64,000 bases of DNA from Dactylonectria macrodidyma (taxonomy: Eukaryota > Ascomycota > Sordariomycetes > Hypocreales > Nectriaceae): positions 806,001-870,000 of the forward strand of contig JAGMUV010000012.1 in NCBI GenBank assembly GCA_020744425.1, read 5' to 3'. The stretch's first letter is position 1. Each line of letters begins with the position of its first letter. Under the pieces are notes generated by a model that had not been told where the DNA came from, made no database searches, and saw only the letters and a program-made list of their open reading frames with translations. A program made the translations under genes and the position numbers. Positions 1 through 11,777 of the stretch are shown in pieces.

Positions 1-3000
1 AAGTGATCTAATCAGTGTAGACGGTTTGGAGACAAAGCGAGTGCTTGCAGTGCGATTTCTGGAGGGCTTCATTTCTCTTTATAAGGACGGCTACTAGTAC
101 ACTTGGTCAGTGAACAACTGCTGCTGACAGCCTCTTGCTTCAGGGATAATGCCTTGTGGTTCCTCCCCACCAACTCGCAGAGTAAGGCACCAGCGAGTCC
201 AGCCTAGCCGGGGTTTCATGCATCACATGGCGCCACCAATATCTGAAGGGGCAAGGCTAGAGAAATTAGGAAACGGCCTGGTGGACTGGTAGTGGTCTGC
301 GCGAGTAAAGGCGGGTACTGGACCCGCGCCGATCCAGCCAACTTCAACGGTTCGAAAAGGCGCCTCCACGCGGCCAAAAGCCATGTTGCCGAAATGGCTG
401 ACACGCTTGCATTCAAGAGGCGCACGTTGCTTTCGACGCTGGTTCTAAAAACATTCCATACAGCAGCTCCATACAAGCCGATTGCCTGGCCTTGAAGGTA
501 TCGTAAATTGCAGAATGCGCAACCGTTGCATCCTAGACAAGGTACCAGCGCGAGATAGGTTGTCAGACGGGCTAACCTCTGCCCATGCTCCAATGCTCCC
601 CAGATGGGTGACTGACTGAATTGATCAACAAGCCCAACCCGGAGCATGGTCTCGTTGATTGGCTGAATGGGGATTTGACCTTTCAGCTCGTCGAAATCCT
701 TATCCAGTCTTGGAGCTCTTGAGCTGACTGTGCGACAAAAATGGAATGCCGAAGATGATCTTCGCAGACGAGCATCAAGATGGGTCAGACGGCTAGAAAA
801 CGGACACAGCCACCTTCCTCGACCTTGCAGAGTGCAGACCGCCGTGGTTCATTGCCAGACGATGATTCACAACTTAGTTCGAATGCCTCGAGCAAGTGCT
901 GCAGGCCCACCCGAACGAGAAGGGATCCCGGGTCATCACACGCTCTTCACCAATCATGCGTTATTGTTGTGTCCGACCCGCCGTCCACAGCAACGCCTTG
1001 CCTCTTTAAGCAAGGAAGCTGCTTATGGGCATATTCTCCAAGGCAGCAGAGTTGAGTACTCGAGTTCGTGCTTCCCCATCGCCGACGTGTTCGGCCTAAC
1101 CAAACTGTCAATTGAGTTCTCTGTTCTCCGTCACAGTCAGTCGAGTACGAGAGCAGCATAGCGCCGACGTGTCGCGACACCAGCCCCTACCATTCCCGCC
1201 TGCATCGTCCTGCACAGAGCTTCGTGACTTGTCCGCCGCAGGTCGTCGAGTCACGACCTGCATTGAGGAGGAGCTCGACCTGGAGCGGCTGGCCAGCATC
1301 ACAGCTGACTCTGGGGAGCGGCCTGGCCCATACCGCTGCGTCTGCTTCACTACCCGCTCGTACCCGGTCGGGAGATCTTCGTCACGGAGCGTATGGACCT
1401 GAATCTCGTCTGGCCGACGCGCAGATGTTCTCAAGCCCTTCTTACGCTCTCTGCCCTAGCCTCATTTTGGACCCGATGTTGCCCGCGATGGCAACTGCAT
1501 CACGGCTGGCGGCAGTGCATGCAAGGATAAAGATGTAGGGGAGGAGTTCGGAGGTGTTTGCGGATAGAATCGGCAAATAGTGCGAACGGGCACACCTAGG
1601 CAATTCGGGTCACGAAATAGAAGGTTCATCATGATTCTATGCGTTTTTGGGACAGCAGATTAGCATTACGAAACAGAGCGCCTGTGTGCCTGTGTGCCTG
1701 TGTGCCTGTGTGCTGCCAGTAGCTATGTCAGTGTCACGAACTTCACTTATACGGTCGCACATTAGATAAGGTCCAATAAAGTGCAAATAGCCAAATCTCA
1801 AATCCCATTACCAAGGTCACCACGGCGATCTGAAGGACTAGTGCTTCAGCCATAGATGCAGATATCCCAGTATTCTGATACCTGAATAACCTCCTTGATG
1901 ATTACACAGCCACAATCTAACATAAGGTCAGGATATCGATATATCAGGGGTTTCGTAATACAGGGTCACAATCCAACAGAAAGTATAAATAAATGTAAAG
2001 AAAGGATCTCTCTTATATTTCCTCTATATCTCCTTTATTAAACTCCCTCTACTCTAGGATTTTGGTCAGAAACGGGCCCGTTCCCGGTTTTAGACCAGTG
2101 TTGGATTCACCAGCTGCCAAACCTGGAAACCGTGTTGAACTGCGGCCGTCGAGCAGGACAAGGGTCTCTCATGCTCCGCCGTGGCTGAGCAATAATATAA
2201 TCTGCCATCACCGACCTTTGATGCCAGCGGATGTGGATTTTCTCCTCCCAACCAACAGCCTGCTTTTAGAAGGACGCTAATGGAACTTGAAAACTATAAG
2301 TGGACTGAGGCGAAGCATAAAGGCGTCCAACAGGAGGACTAACATGCTTGTTAACCACCAACTCGGAAAAACACGGCGGAGCCCTTCGCTCACCCAGGGT
2401 GGCCCGTCACACCAATCTTGCCCAAATTCCGAGTGATAAGGATTCTAGAGATATGCTCGAGCTGTAGGACTCCCTATCAAAGCGGTCAGGATGGCACGCC
2501 ATGGCATTACCGCTTTGTGTCCTTCGCGCAAGTTATGGTCTTCAGCCGTTTATTTCAAGGTACCGATGGCTGGGTGTCTTTCTACAGACCCCGGAGTGTA
2601 GGACTAAAAGGCGTTGTAGTCGAGTGCGCAAGCACTGCTGTGTGGTGGCCCCACGCTGAGCGACATTTCCTTGGCGATCTGCCTAACTTGCCGATTTGCC
2701 TATCTTGGCGTGGTACTCCCCCACCCAGATGCCGCATGCCGAGACGGCCGGATAGGGCGGCACTTAGCATCTGCCTCATGGGCCAGTTAGATAGGGGTGG
2801 CAGGGAACATGGGTGTTCAGGAAGGCCGGGGCATGTGCTACTTTGCTGTGAGAGTTAATGGTGCTGCTTCTGTGGGGAATGTAGAGATAGCTGTGGGGAT
2901 TACAGGGTATTCTGGCTCTGAGTTTCGTTAGTCGGAGCAGCAATCCCTCACATTTACCTTTACGGCCTCACAGGGTTTATTCGACTTCAAGTCTTGCTTC

Positions 3001-3470
3001 TATGGCATCCTCAATATCTCCCTAGACTTGGAATTAATCACTGCTGCTGTCTATTCCCGCCCCCAATGGGATTGCCCGCCAAAATTGCGGCTCAATTCTG
3101 ATGCTTGGCAATTGCCAGTGCCCACTGTTTCATCCAATGCCCACCGACTTCTTGACCAAGGAAGGACATTGAGTGTGTGGATTACGACTCACGACAAAGA
3201 GACTTTCCCTCTTGGGTGTAGAGCCTCGAAGCACCCGTTTGCGGCACCATTGCACTAACCTTGTCTAAGTCTCCCCGCGATACCCCAACCCTTTTGGCGC
3301 AGATAAGTGGAGACGTGGGTTGTTGCAATGGTTGGGCAGGCTGACTCGGGATGAAGAATTGTTAATCATTGACATAATGCCCTTTGCCGGTATACGATAT
3401 CCCCGTTCGGGCTTCCCGGCCCCGAGCAGTGAGCGGCGAGAGACTGTCGATAGAGCGAAGGAAGTCATGC
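1..3470. other. Region with no recognised gene
   Basis: I find no recognisable gene on either strand. Several open frames of 60-146 codons occur, including 143 codons on the minus strand at 216-647 and 143 codons on the plus strand at 730-1161. They overlap one another in different frames and show no domain I know. The stretch 1740-2060 is AT-rich. Decayed genes may be present, but I cannot name any. Confidence 0.5.
1681..1712. repeat. Microsatellite, 8-bp unit CCTGTGTG x4
   Basis: Four perfect head-to-tail copies of CCTGTGTG in a gene-free stretch. Confidence 0.9.
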
Positions 3471-3471
3471 C

Positions 3472-3568
3472 TATAAAAAGAGACGGAACTCTTGTAAGTA
3501 TCGTGTTCACTCACTTATCATCACCCTCCTGTACTCCATACCTCTTCATCCCTTGCCATTTCTCCTAG
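3472..3568 (+). promoter_or_regulatory. TATA box and 5' leader intron of the MFS gene
   Basis: TATAAAAAG at 3472-3480 lies about 100 bp before the ATG at 3581. A likely 5'-untranslated intron runs from GTAAGT at 3494 to CTAG at 3568, just before the start codon. Both signals support the chosen start; transcription itself is inferred. Confidence 0.5.
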
Positions 3569-3580
3569 AAGCCATTCAAA

Positions 3581-5368
3581 ATGGCCGGTGGAGTTAAGAA
3601 ACCGGTGAACATCTTCAAGCTGAAGGATTTAGGCGAGCCCGAAGGTGCATTCAACTGGCGTCTGTGGTTCTCCGTCATCTCGTTCTCCCTGCTCGGTGCC
3701 GCGCGAGGCGTCGACGAAGGTCTCATCTCTGGTGCCTTCAATTCTGCCGACTTCCAGGAGACCATCCACTATGATTCTTATTCGACCGTCGAGCAGGCCA
3801 ACATCAAGGCCAATGTATCTGCCATGGTGCAGATCGGATCTGTTGGCGGCGCTCTCTTGTAAGCCTTCTACTTGCTTGTATGTAAGGTACTTTTACGATA
3901 TTAACCGCATACAGTGCCTTCTTGGTTTGCGACCGAATCGGACGTATCTGGGCCACCCGGTTCCTGTGCCTTATCTGAGCTGCTGGCATCGCGGTCTTTA
4001 TGGCTGGCGGTGTAAATGGCAACTTGGGTGCCATCTACGCTGGGCGATTCATTGCTGGCCTTGGTGTAGGACAAACTCCTGTCGTGGGGTATGTTGCAGA
4101 AGCGTCGAAAGAAACATTCAAATATCTAACTCTGGGGTAGCCCCGTGTACATCGCCGAGATTGCTCCCGCCTCCATCCGCGGTCTTTGCACCTGCTTCTT
4201 CACTGGGGCCGTCTATCTCGGTATCGTTCTCGCATACTTCACTAACTACGGCTGCGCAGTCAACCTCGGCGAGCACACTCACAACCGATGGCTGGTCCCT
4301 ACTAGCTTGCATATCATGATGGCGGGAATCATCTTTATCCTAAGCTTCTTCCAATACGAGTCGCCTCGCTTCCTGGTCAAGCAGGGCAAGCCCGACCAGG
4401 CCGCCCAAATGATGGCCTGCATTAGGAAGCAGCCTGTCGATGGCAAGTATGTCGTTGGAGAGATCGCTATTATTCAGGCTGCTCTCGACCACGAGCTGGA
4501 GGCTACTAAGGGAGTCGGGCTGCTAGGGAAGCTCAAGGAGATGTTCTTTGTGCCTAGCAACCTATACCGCCTATACCTAGCCAGTATGGTTCAGGTCCTT
4601 TCCCAGTGGTCTGGTGCGGGCTCTATTACCCTCTATGCTCCTGACTTATTTAGTCTCCTCGGTATTACTGGCACTAACGAGTCGCTTCTCGTTACTGCAG
4701 TCTTTGGTATTGTTAAGCTCGTTGGTGCGCTAATCTGTGCCGTCTTCCTTGTCGATGTTATCGGTCGCAAGCGGGCTCTTCTTATCGGTATTACTCTGCA
4801 GACTATCTCTATGATCTATATTGCCTCTTACCTTACCGCTATTCCTCAACTTGGCATTGAGGAGGACTTTGTCCTGCCAAAGTCTGATAAGGGTGCTAGC
4901 CGAGGTGCTATTGCTATGATCTATCTCTCTGGGTTCGGCTGGGCGCTCGGCTGGAACTCGATGCAGTATCTGCTCACTGCTGAGCTGTTCCCTCTGCGAA
5001 TTCGTGCGCTGGCAACCTCGTGGGTTATGACTCTACACTTCGCCAACCAGTACGGCAACTCTCGAGCCGTACCCAACATGTTGCTATCCGTGTCCAACGG
5101 TGGAATTTCTCCCAAGGGCACCTTCTGGTGCTTCGCCGCGGTCACCTTTATTGGTGGGTTGTGGGTGTGGTTCTCTGTTCCTGAGACCAGCGGCCGCAGT
5201 CTCGAGAGCATGGACCATTTGTTCGACCTGCCCTGGTACAAGATTGGTCTATATGGGAACAAGGACGCCGAGCAGAAGGACCTGGCTAGGGATGAGAAGC
5301 AAGGCATGGTAGTGGAGCATTATGGCATGATTATTGAAGTGGAGGATAGGCGGAAGCTGGATGCTTGA
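3581..5368 (+). pseudogene. MFS sugar/quinate-type permease with in-frame TGA
   Basis: Major facilitator of the fungal sugar porter/quinate permease group, expected to carry a monosaccharide or quinate-like substrate across the plasma membrane with protons. Three exons fit: 3581-3858, 3915-4088 and 4141-5368, with GT-AG introns and matching phases, giving about 559 codons, the usual family length. Visible family motifs are GLISGAFNS in the first membrane segment, ESPRFLVKQGK after TM6, a DVIGRKRAL loop and PETSGRSLES after the last segment. In exon 2 the codon at 3976-3978 is TGA in the fourth helix, where relatives have Trp. The rest of the frame is intact, so this is a recent nonsense allele or a sequencing error. 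The substrate cannot be read from sequence. The N-terminal start MAGGVKKPVN is typical of the family. Confidence 0.85.
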
Positions 5369-5775
5369 GTAGTGGATGCCGGGTACAAATATGAAGGGTG
5401 AGCTGAGCTTCGCTAAGATGCGTAAAATTTGTTCGGAACATTACTCTGATATGAGAAGCAGCACTTTAAACTCATCGCACTCGACCCGAACGCCCAGCGA
5501 GGATTCCATTTTGGTCAATGGACAAAAGATGCTGTTTTATGATGATGATGAGGTCGATTTGGTTGGCTCCTGTAAACAAGAGTGAGAGCTTACGCGCCTT
5601 GTGAACCCTCACGAAGACATTAGGCACTAATCCTAGATGTCCAGGTCAGTGCTCCTAATAGTGTACCATGCACCACCACCCTTTCGCCAACCCCACCCTT
5701 TCGCCAGGCAAAAAAAAAATCACACCACCAAGACTCAACTAGTTCACTTATCTCCTGAGCGGTCCGAACGCATCA
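5369..5775. other. Intergenic; 3' flank of permease
   Basis: A 69-codon plus-strand frame at 5376-5585 starts just after the permease stop and ends in an acidic stretch. It has no recognisable domain and is probably 3' flank. A poly-A tract lies at about 5711-5719. The Helitron relic begins near 5776. Confidence 0.5.
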
Positions 5776-7497
5776 CTTCCGTACCTAGCCCCACATGACC
5801 CCTGCAATGACGAGAGTTCGAGCGAGCATCGCCTCAGCCTGCGACGCAAAATCAGGTCTCTCATCATCCGGTACGGCATCCCCGCCATCTGGTTCACGCT
5901 CAACCCGAACGATATAACCAGCCCGGTCAAGCTACGACTGGCTGCATACCGAACCCACGACCCAGAAGGGGCTGAGGCTTTCTTGAGAAGCTTGGACATG
6001 GCTTACAAGCGGGCGCGACTGGCCATCTCCGACCCGGTGAGCTCGGCCATCTTTTTCCACAGAGAAATTTCACTGTTCTTCGAGCACTACGTCAAGGTAG
6101 GAGAGGAGTCGGTCTTTGGCCGCGTCAGCCAGTATTTCGGGGCCGTCGAGACCAACGAGCGCGGGGCGCTCCACGTCCACGGGCTGCTGTGGCTGCAAGG
6201 AAACATGCAACTGAGTTCGGTTCTGGCGGACGTGCGAGGCGAGGAGGGAGCCTCGTATCGTGACCGTATCGTCGAGTATGTGGATAGTGTCTTCTCCGAG
6301 GTACGTTCTCGCCATCATTACAGTAACGGCCGAGCGCGGCCCCCCAGCCCCCCTTCTAGCGAAGATAGTCTCCCCCCTAAGCTAACGGTTTCGCAATGTG
6401 AACAAGCAGGATCTCGATCAGGAGGCTTTCTACGCCGTTCGAGCAGACAGATCGGTAACGTCAGACATATCACGACTGGTGCAGGATAGTCAACAGTTCG
6501 CTGCGTCCTTTGACGAAGAGGCTAACTTCTGCGCCGGAGCAACACAGATCCATACGCACAGCCCGACGTGCGTGAAGTACTCGTTGGGAAAGCGCGGAGG
6601 AAAAAGAGACCTCTGCCGCTTTAAGGCTCCGTGGAAGTTGGTCGAGAAGACGGCATTCGACCCGGACGGAGTGTTGCGGATCCGACGCACGCACAGCATG
6701 GTGAACCGGTGGAACAAGGCAATTGCCGTAGGGCTCCGGCACAATCATGACATCTCATTCATCGCAACGCAGTGCAAGACCATGGCGCTCGTCTACTACT
6801 TGACGAATTACGCGACCAAAGTTGAAGATCCGGTGTGGAAGCGGGTAGCGGCCGCAACCGAGATGCTGCATGCGCTGGGCGGCGAGCATGGGCAAGATCA
6901 TGCGACGGATTCGGGGAGCGTGGCCAGACAGTTCCTGATGAAGGTGGCCAACCGGGTGTTCACAGAGCGACCTCTGTCACAGGTCGAGGTCGCCGCGCAT
7001 CTGCTTGGATACCAAACCGACTTCTCCGGCAATGCCGCGTGGACGTTCGCGAACGTATCCGTGCTATACTGGCACGTTTTCCGACGATGGCATCACCTGC
7101 GCCATGCGAGCGGCGAGGAGGCTGCGGATGGCGAACCAATGAACGACGCCGTGCTCGTGGAGCAGGCAGGTCAGAGAATATCCTACTTTGAGGCATACCC
7201 TTATCGCGGAGAGATGCTCCGCGGCCTGTGCCTGTACGACTACATGTCGCTCGTGACGCTGAAGCGCAGGGCCAATGCAGGAGCATCCGCCGCCGCATGG
7301 GGTGAGATACCTTTCCGAGACGCTGCGCCGTTCTCGGACAAATGGGTGCAGAGTCTGCGCCGGCCAGGCAAGCATGCTGTGGTCTGTCTGGACGGATACC
7401 TAAGCATGGACTTGTCTCAGGATGACGTTGATGGGCCATGCCACCGGAGGTTCGTACAGCGTACACCATTTGAACCTCAAAATTCAAATAACCTCAC

Positions 7498-7547
7498 TCC
7501 TCCTCCTCCTCCTCCTCCTCCTCCTCCTCCTCCTCCTCCTCCTCCTC
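7498..7547. repeat. TCC trinucleotide tract in Helitron H1 intron
   Basis: About 16 copies of TCC just before the acceptor at 7567 of the intron 7450-7567. It forms an extended polypyrimidine tract. The same intron in Helitron H2 (21286-21346) lacks it. Confidence 0.85.
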
Positions 7548-8360
7548 AGCTGACTCTGCTATTCTAGGGCTGCTGTGCAACACTTAGCTCTGTTCGTGCC
7601 ATGGGAGTGCTTCCTATCCGAGTCTTCGGGTGACATCAACGATATATGGACGAGGCAGAAGGCGGCGCTGAGCCGGAGGCTCCTATTTATACTCGGCAAC
7701 ATCCAACTGCTCAGGCGATCAGCGGAAGATGCAAAGCGCGATGCCAAACAGTGGGCTGCGTGCTCCGGAGATGACGAACGCACGATCGGTGTTATGGAGT
7801 CAGGAGATGGTGATGGAAGCGTGAGCGACAGAGACGAAGAAGCACGAGCCGCGTACCGCTGTGATAACATCGGGAGTGCCACGCGACTGATCGATGTCTT
7901 GAGGAGCGCCGGCGATGCAAATCAGATCACGGCCGGCTCGAAGGAGCTCTCGGAGATGACACAGAAGCTCTGCCGATTCCAGTACGCCGCTTTGGGCTTA
8001 ACGGCCGAGCTGCGTGCCCAGATAGCAGCCGAACGGGGCGTAAGAACCGTGTCTCTGCCGGGAGGACCGTTCACCGGGGCCGAGGTCCCAGCACAGAGGC
8101 TGCTGAAGTCTATCAAGTCACAGCAGACAAGCGCTTCGAGAGAGACAGAGAAGATGATCCAGGGGATCCAGGGTCTGAGCAACAGAAACGCAACGCGTCG
8201 CGACGCAGCCGTAGACGCTGTACTGAGCGGGTTCGGAGAGCAAGACGTCCAGCTGACCGCTGCAGACACTGAGGAGAGCATGCTAGATCACGGCCCAACG
8301 GTAGGCGTCCGGTTCGGGCCATCGACATCCTTCCTAGCGGCGGGGAGGCAACTAGCAGAG

Positions 8361-8627
8361 TGTCAGACACTTGGTTCCACAGGGATCATTGTTGGCATCG
8401 GTCAATTGATGAGAATTATCTAAGGAGCAAGAACTCAATGACAAGATGCACTGAGCCGTGCAGCTCTTTTATACACAAATGAAAGCGTTGGCTGTTTAGG
8501 CAGCAGCCTGCTGCTTGGCGCTAATTATGGTCGTTCACTCTCATCGTGAACTTGTTCACGATGATCGTGATCCTTGCCTCATTTCGACGGCAGCTGCTCT
8601 AGTGGGGCCGGGGCTTGATATGCGACA
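8361..8627. mobile_element. Solo LTR inserted in Helitron H1 (267 bp)
   Basis: The insert starts TGTCAGACAC, ends GCGACA and is flanked by the 5-bp duplication CAGAG (8356-8360 and 8628-8632). Removing it with one CAGAG copy rejoins the Helitron reading frame where H2 is continuous. The TG...CA ends, 5-bp duplication and size identify a solo LTR, probably Gypsy-type by its ends (inference). It contains a TATA-like TTTTATAC and a perfect 11-bp stem hairpin with a 2-nt loop at 8541-8564. Confidence 0.85.
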
Positions 8628-10504
8628 CAGAGCGCTTCACACTCAATACAAAGCAGTCGGTCGCCTTTTTGCTAGTCTGCCGCCAGCTTGACCTAGCACA
8701 TAGTGGCGAGAGCACGCACGGCCAACCTGCTCCCCAGCTATGCCAGTTCATCGGCGGCGAAGGCGGAACGGGAAAATCGCGGGTCATCGAGGCGCTCGTC
8801 GAGCTCTTTGCAGGCAAGGGGATCCTAAATCGCCTGCTGGCCACAGCGACCTCGGGGACTGCAGCGGCTCGCATCAACGGCATCACAATCCACTCGGCCT
8901 GCAAGTTCTCCAAGGACGCATCGCGAATGAGCGCCAGCTTAGACAAAGGCAGCGACGGGATCGGGTCCTCCAACTCATCCGATCGCTACGTCAATGGCCC
9001 AGCGCGAATGGATTGGCGGGAAAAGTACCTGCTGATCGTCGACGAGGTCAGCATGCTCGGAGCGCGCACTCTCTACATGGTGAACGAGCAGCTGTGCAGG
9101 CTTCGAGGGTCCCCAGAGGATTTTGGAGGTATCCCCATAGTCCTCTTCTGCGGCGATTTTCACCAGTTCCGTCCCGTGCAGGAGAGGTCAATCCTGCTCC
9201 CCAGTTCAGCCATCTCGTGGCTCGAACAGGATTCCTTCAAGGTGGAGCACAGACACCAGCACGACAAGGCACATGCCCTATGGAAGAAATTCACCACCGT
9301 CGTCATGCTGGATGAGCAGGTCCGCGCCGCCGGCGACCCGGAACTGCGAAGGCTGTTGGCGCGGATTCGGCTCGGAATCCAGGACCAGTCGGATGTCGAC
9401 CTGCTCAACGCTCGCTGCTATCAGGAAGGCAGGCGGATCCCGTGGGAGTCGGGCATCACGGTGGTGACACCACTCAACAGAAACCGGTGGAACCTGAACA
9501 TGGAAGCCACTCTGGCCTTCCAACGGCAACATAAAGCAACACTGCGCATCTTCATATCCGACCACAAGTGGAAGGACGGCCAGCCGACGGAGGAGGAGGC
9601 CCTCATGATGCTCAACCACGGCGACGACAGCGCCATCCCAGTGCCGGCCGTCTTCATGTTCGTTCCCGGCATGCCCATAGTCGTCAACAATAACACGCAC
9701 CAGGGCCTGAAGCTCGTCAACGGGGCCAGCTACACGGCCTTGGACGTCATCGTCGACAAGGCATACCCGGGACACCAGATCTCCGCTGATACGATACTCC
9801 ACTTCGGCCCGCCGGCGGGGATCCTCCTGGCGTCCGAGACGACTCGGGACTTCCACTTCGTCGGCATGCCGCCCGGGACGATCCTGCTGACGCCAATGAG
9901 CATCAAGGTGGAATGCCAGCGGAAACGGCCGTGGCAGCAGCACGACGTCACTCGGAAGGGCCTGCCGTGCACACCGGCCTTCGCGTGCACCGACTACAAG
10001 GTCCAGGGGAGAACATTGAGCCGGGTGGCACTGGAACTGCGGGGGACCAGGACAACTAACATCGATGGTGAGGGGTTGCCCAGCCAGTGCGACCCATACA
10101 GCCTATATGTGCAGCTGTCACGCTGCCCATCGCTCGACGGCATCATGCTCGTATCGAAGGTGCGGGAGAGGGATGTAGTTGGCAATAAGATACCCACCGA
10201 CATGGCAGCTGCGGAGGCTCGGCTTGAGGTGCTCAGTGAGAAGACTGTCGGAGACGCTCTAAGCTGGTTGGATGGGTAATAACGTATACGACCTATATGA
10301 TTGGGGTGGGCTAGGAAGAAGGAAAAAAAAAAAAAAAAAAGGCTGGGTTAAATAGAACGTATGGTAAAATAAACACAGTGTTCGTTCCCAGCATTCACAA
10401 AGCAATTATGAGTAGCGCATAGAGAAACTATGCGGGAAGAATAGAAAGTAGTAGGGTTCTTGTAGAGATCGTGAGCGCACGAGCCAAGCATAGTAAGGAC
10501 ACGG

Positions 10505-10946
10505 TGTTGGAAGAACCGAGAGTTCCCCCTCAGTTTCAGGACTAAGATTAAAGTTTGAAATCCTACGATTAAAGTTTAAAGTCCTAGCTACGATCACTTA
10601 AAGATATAAGGCCCCAAGGGCCTCTCATTGCGATCATAATAATTTAGCCGTGAATAATTACAATCATTCTACAAGAAGAACTGCCTTTTGTCGGATACGA
10701 GGGTGGTAAGTCAAGATGAATGAAGAACAGATCAGTGATTGATTCAACTCTGTCTCGTCGTCTTCTTCCTTCCTCGTCCTCATTATATTCGACGAGACGA
10801 GGCTGTGATACTAGACCTGCCGAACCTGCAACAGATCTGTAACACCACTCTGACTCTCGTGGTGCACTCTTGTGACAATCTGGGTAGAGGCATATGCAAC
10901 ACCTTTTATCAAAGTGCACTCATCATCCCTGTGCAATCCAATAACA
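10505..10946. mobile_element. Solo LTR (442 bp) with CACGG target duplication
   Basis: Starts TGTTGGAAGA and ends CCAATAACA, with CACGG on both sides (10500-10504 and 10947-10951). TGTTGG ends are common in Copia-type LTRs. GATATAAGGCC near 10603 is a TATA-like promoter next to a short hairpin. A shortened relative lies inverted at 25983-26207 and shares both ends and the TATA-like core. No internal retrotransposon coding is present. Confidence 0.85.
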
Positions 10947-10951
10947 CACGG

Positions 10952-11777
10952 AAGGGAGATTATGAGCGGCCAATATAGGTATAAAGCGAGCTCGAGGCAT
11001 ACCCGCCACCAATCAGATTGGAGGATAGGAAGACGTTAAAGACTAAGGGGGCTCTCTGCCAATTCGAAGACGACGAGCGGGCCAATCAGAGCGAAGCTCT
11101 TAAGTTCGGGGGCAACGGCATAAGACCTCTCGTCACTTCGTTCGTTCCTCTCTTCGTTCCTCAAGGCACAGGGGAAGGCGCACGTCCGCCGGGGGACGTT
11201 GGAAGTTGGAAGTTGGAAGCTGGGCGTGATGGGCAAGTTGGCGGCTCCCTTGCGCTGAGTAGCCTTTCGGCACGAAGGTTGGAACAAGACCCTGTTTTAC
11301 ACTAGTGGGTTGTTGCACGTGTTGAGAAGAGGGCGCGGTTTTAAGTGGTCGGCTCTGGGTGGGTGGATAAAGAGGCTTGGCCAATAAGGCGCGTGTGTGT
11401 GTTACCTTTGTTTTTGCGTAGCCAATAAGACTATGCAGCAGGCTTTGAGGAGCAGACGCCATCTTGAGTGACACGATTTGAAGAGCTTAATGCGGAGCTA
11501 AGAGACCTAGCCAATGGGGTGAGGGTCATAATTGAGACAGGGATCATGGGACTGAGACTAGCAGAGATCATCAGTCGCAATATCAAAGAGGCAAAATTGT
11601 CAATTTGAGTATAAGAAGCGGCCATGCCAAGATGTCCTGGTGTTGAGACCATTGGGCTTTTTTCACTCGCACTGGTGTTGAAACCGCACGCTTATTTCCC
11701 CCGCATATCAATCTATAAGTTTTCCAAACCCAATACAACAGCCCAGAGTACCACACACTATCACTATACTATGCTAC
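10952..11777. other. CCAAT-rich noncoding stretch
   Basis: No supported gene. CCAAT or ATTGG pentamers are frequent, for example around 10971, 11012, 11020, 11058, 11081, 11380, 11420, 11512 and 11650, mostly on one strand as GCCAAT. A 9-bp unit GTTGGAAGT is repeated at about 11200-11220. The stretch ends at the 3' side of the Helitron H2 accessory gene and may include the 5' terminus of that Helitron, which I could not fix. Confidence 0.5.

Larger units (their letters stand above)
5776..10279 (+). pseudogene. Helitron H1 Rep-helicase, 5'-truncated and LTR-interrupted
   Basis: Rolling-circle transposase of a Helitron: a HUH endonuclease (Helitron_like_N) fused to a PIF1-type 5'-3' DNA helicase. 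The reading frame opens inside the Rep domain near 5776, so the DUF6570 and N-terminal parts seen in H2 are missing. Exons: about 5776-6300, 6410-7449, 7568-8360 and 8633-10279. Key sites: HVH of the HUH motif at 6172-6180, the two-tyrosine motif YYLTNYATK near 6796-6822, Walker A GGEGGTGKS near 8755, Walker B LIVDEVSML near 9030, GDFHQFRPV, TDYKVQGRTL, and YVQLSRC near the end. The break at 8361-8627 is a solo LTR; the frame continues exactly on the other side. Apart from truncation and the LTR I see no stop codons, and the sequence is GC-rich, so decay is young. The second intron holds a long TCC tract. Confidence 0.9.

Noticed and set aside
216..647. 143-codon minus-strand gene
   Set aside because: No domain, overlapping frames on the other strand, no splice partners.
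3645..4319. 224-codon plus-strand frame over the permease
   Set aside because: Other-frame shadow crossing two introns of the permease.
5376..5585. Separate small gene after the permease
   Set aside because: A 69-codon frame without domain, promoter or intron; probably 3' flank.
7498..7547. Poly-proline tail of Helitron H1
   Set aside because: The Pro run is the reading of a TCC tract inside an intron whose borders match those of H2.
10505..10673. LTR ending at TTCTACA (10673)
   Set aside because: No target duplication there; the end at 10946 gives a perfect CACGG duplication and matches the end of the relative at 25983.
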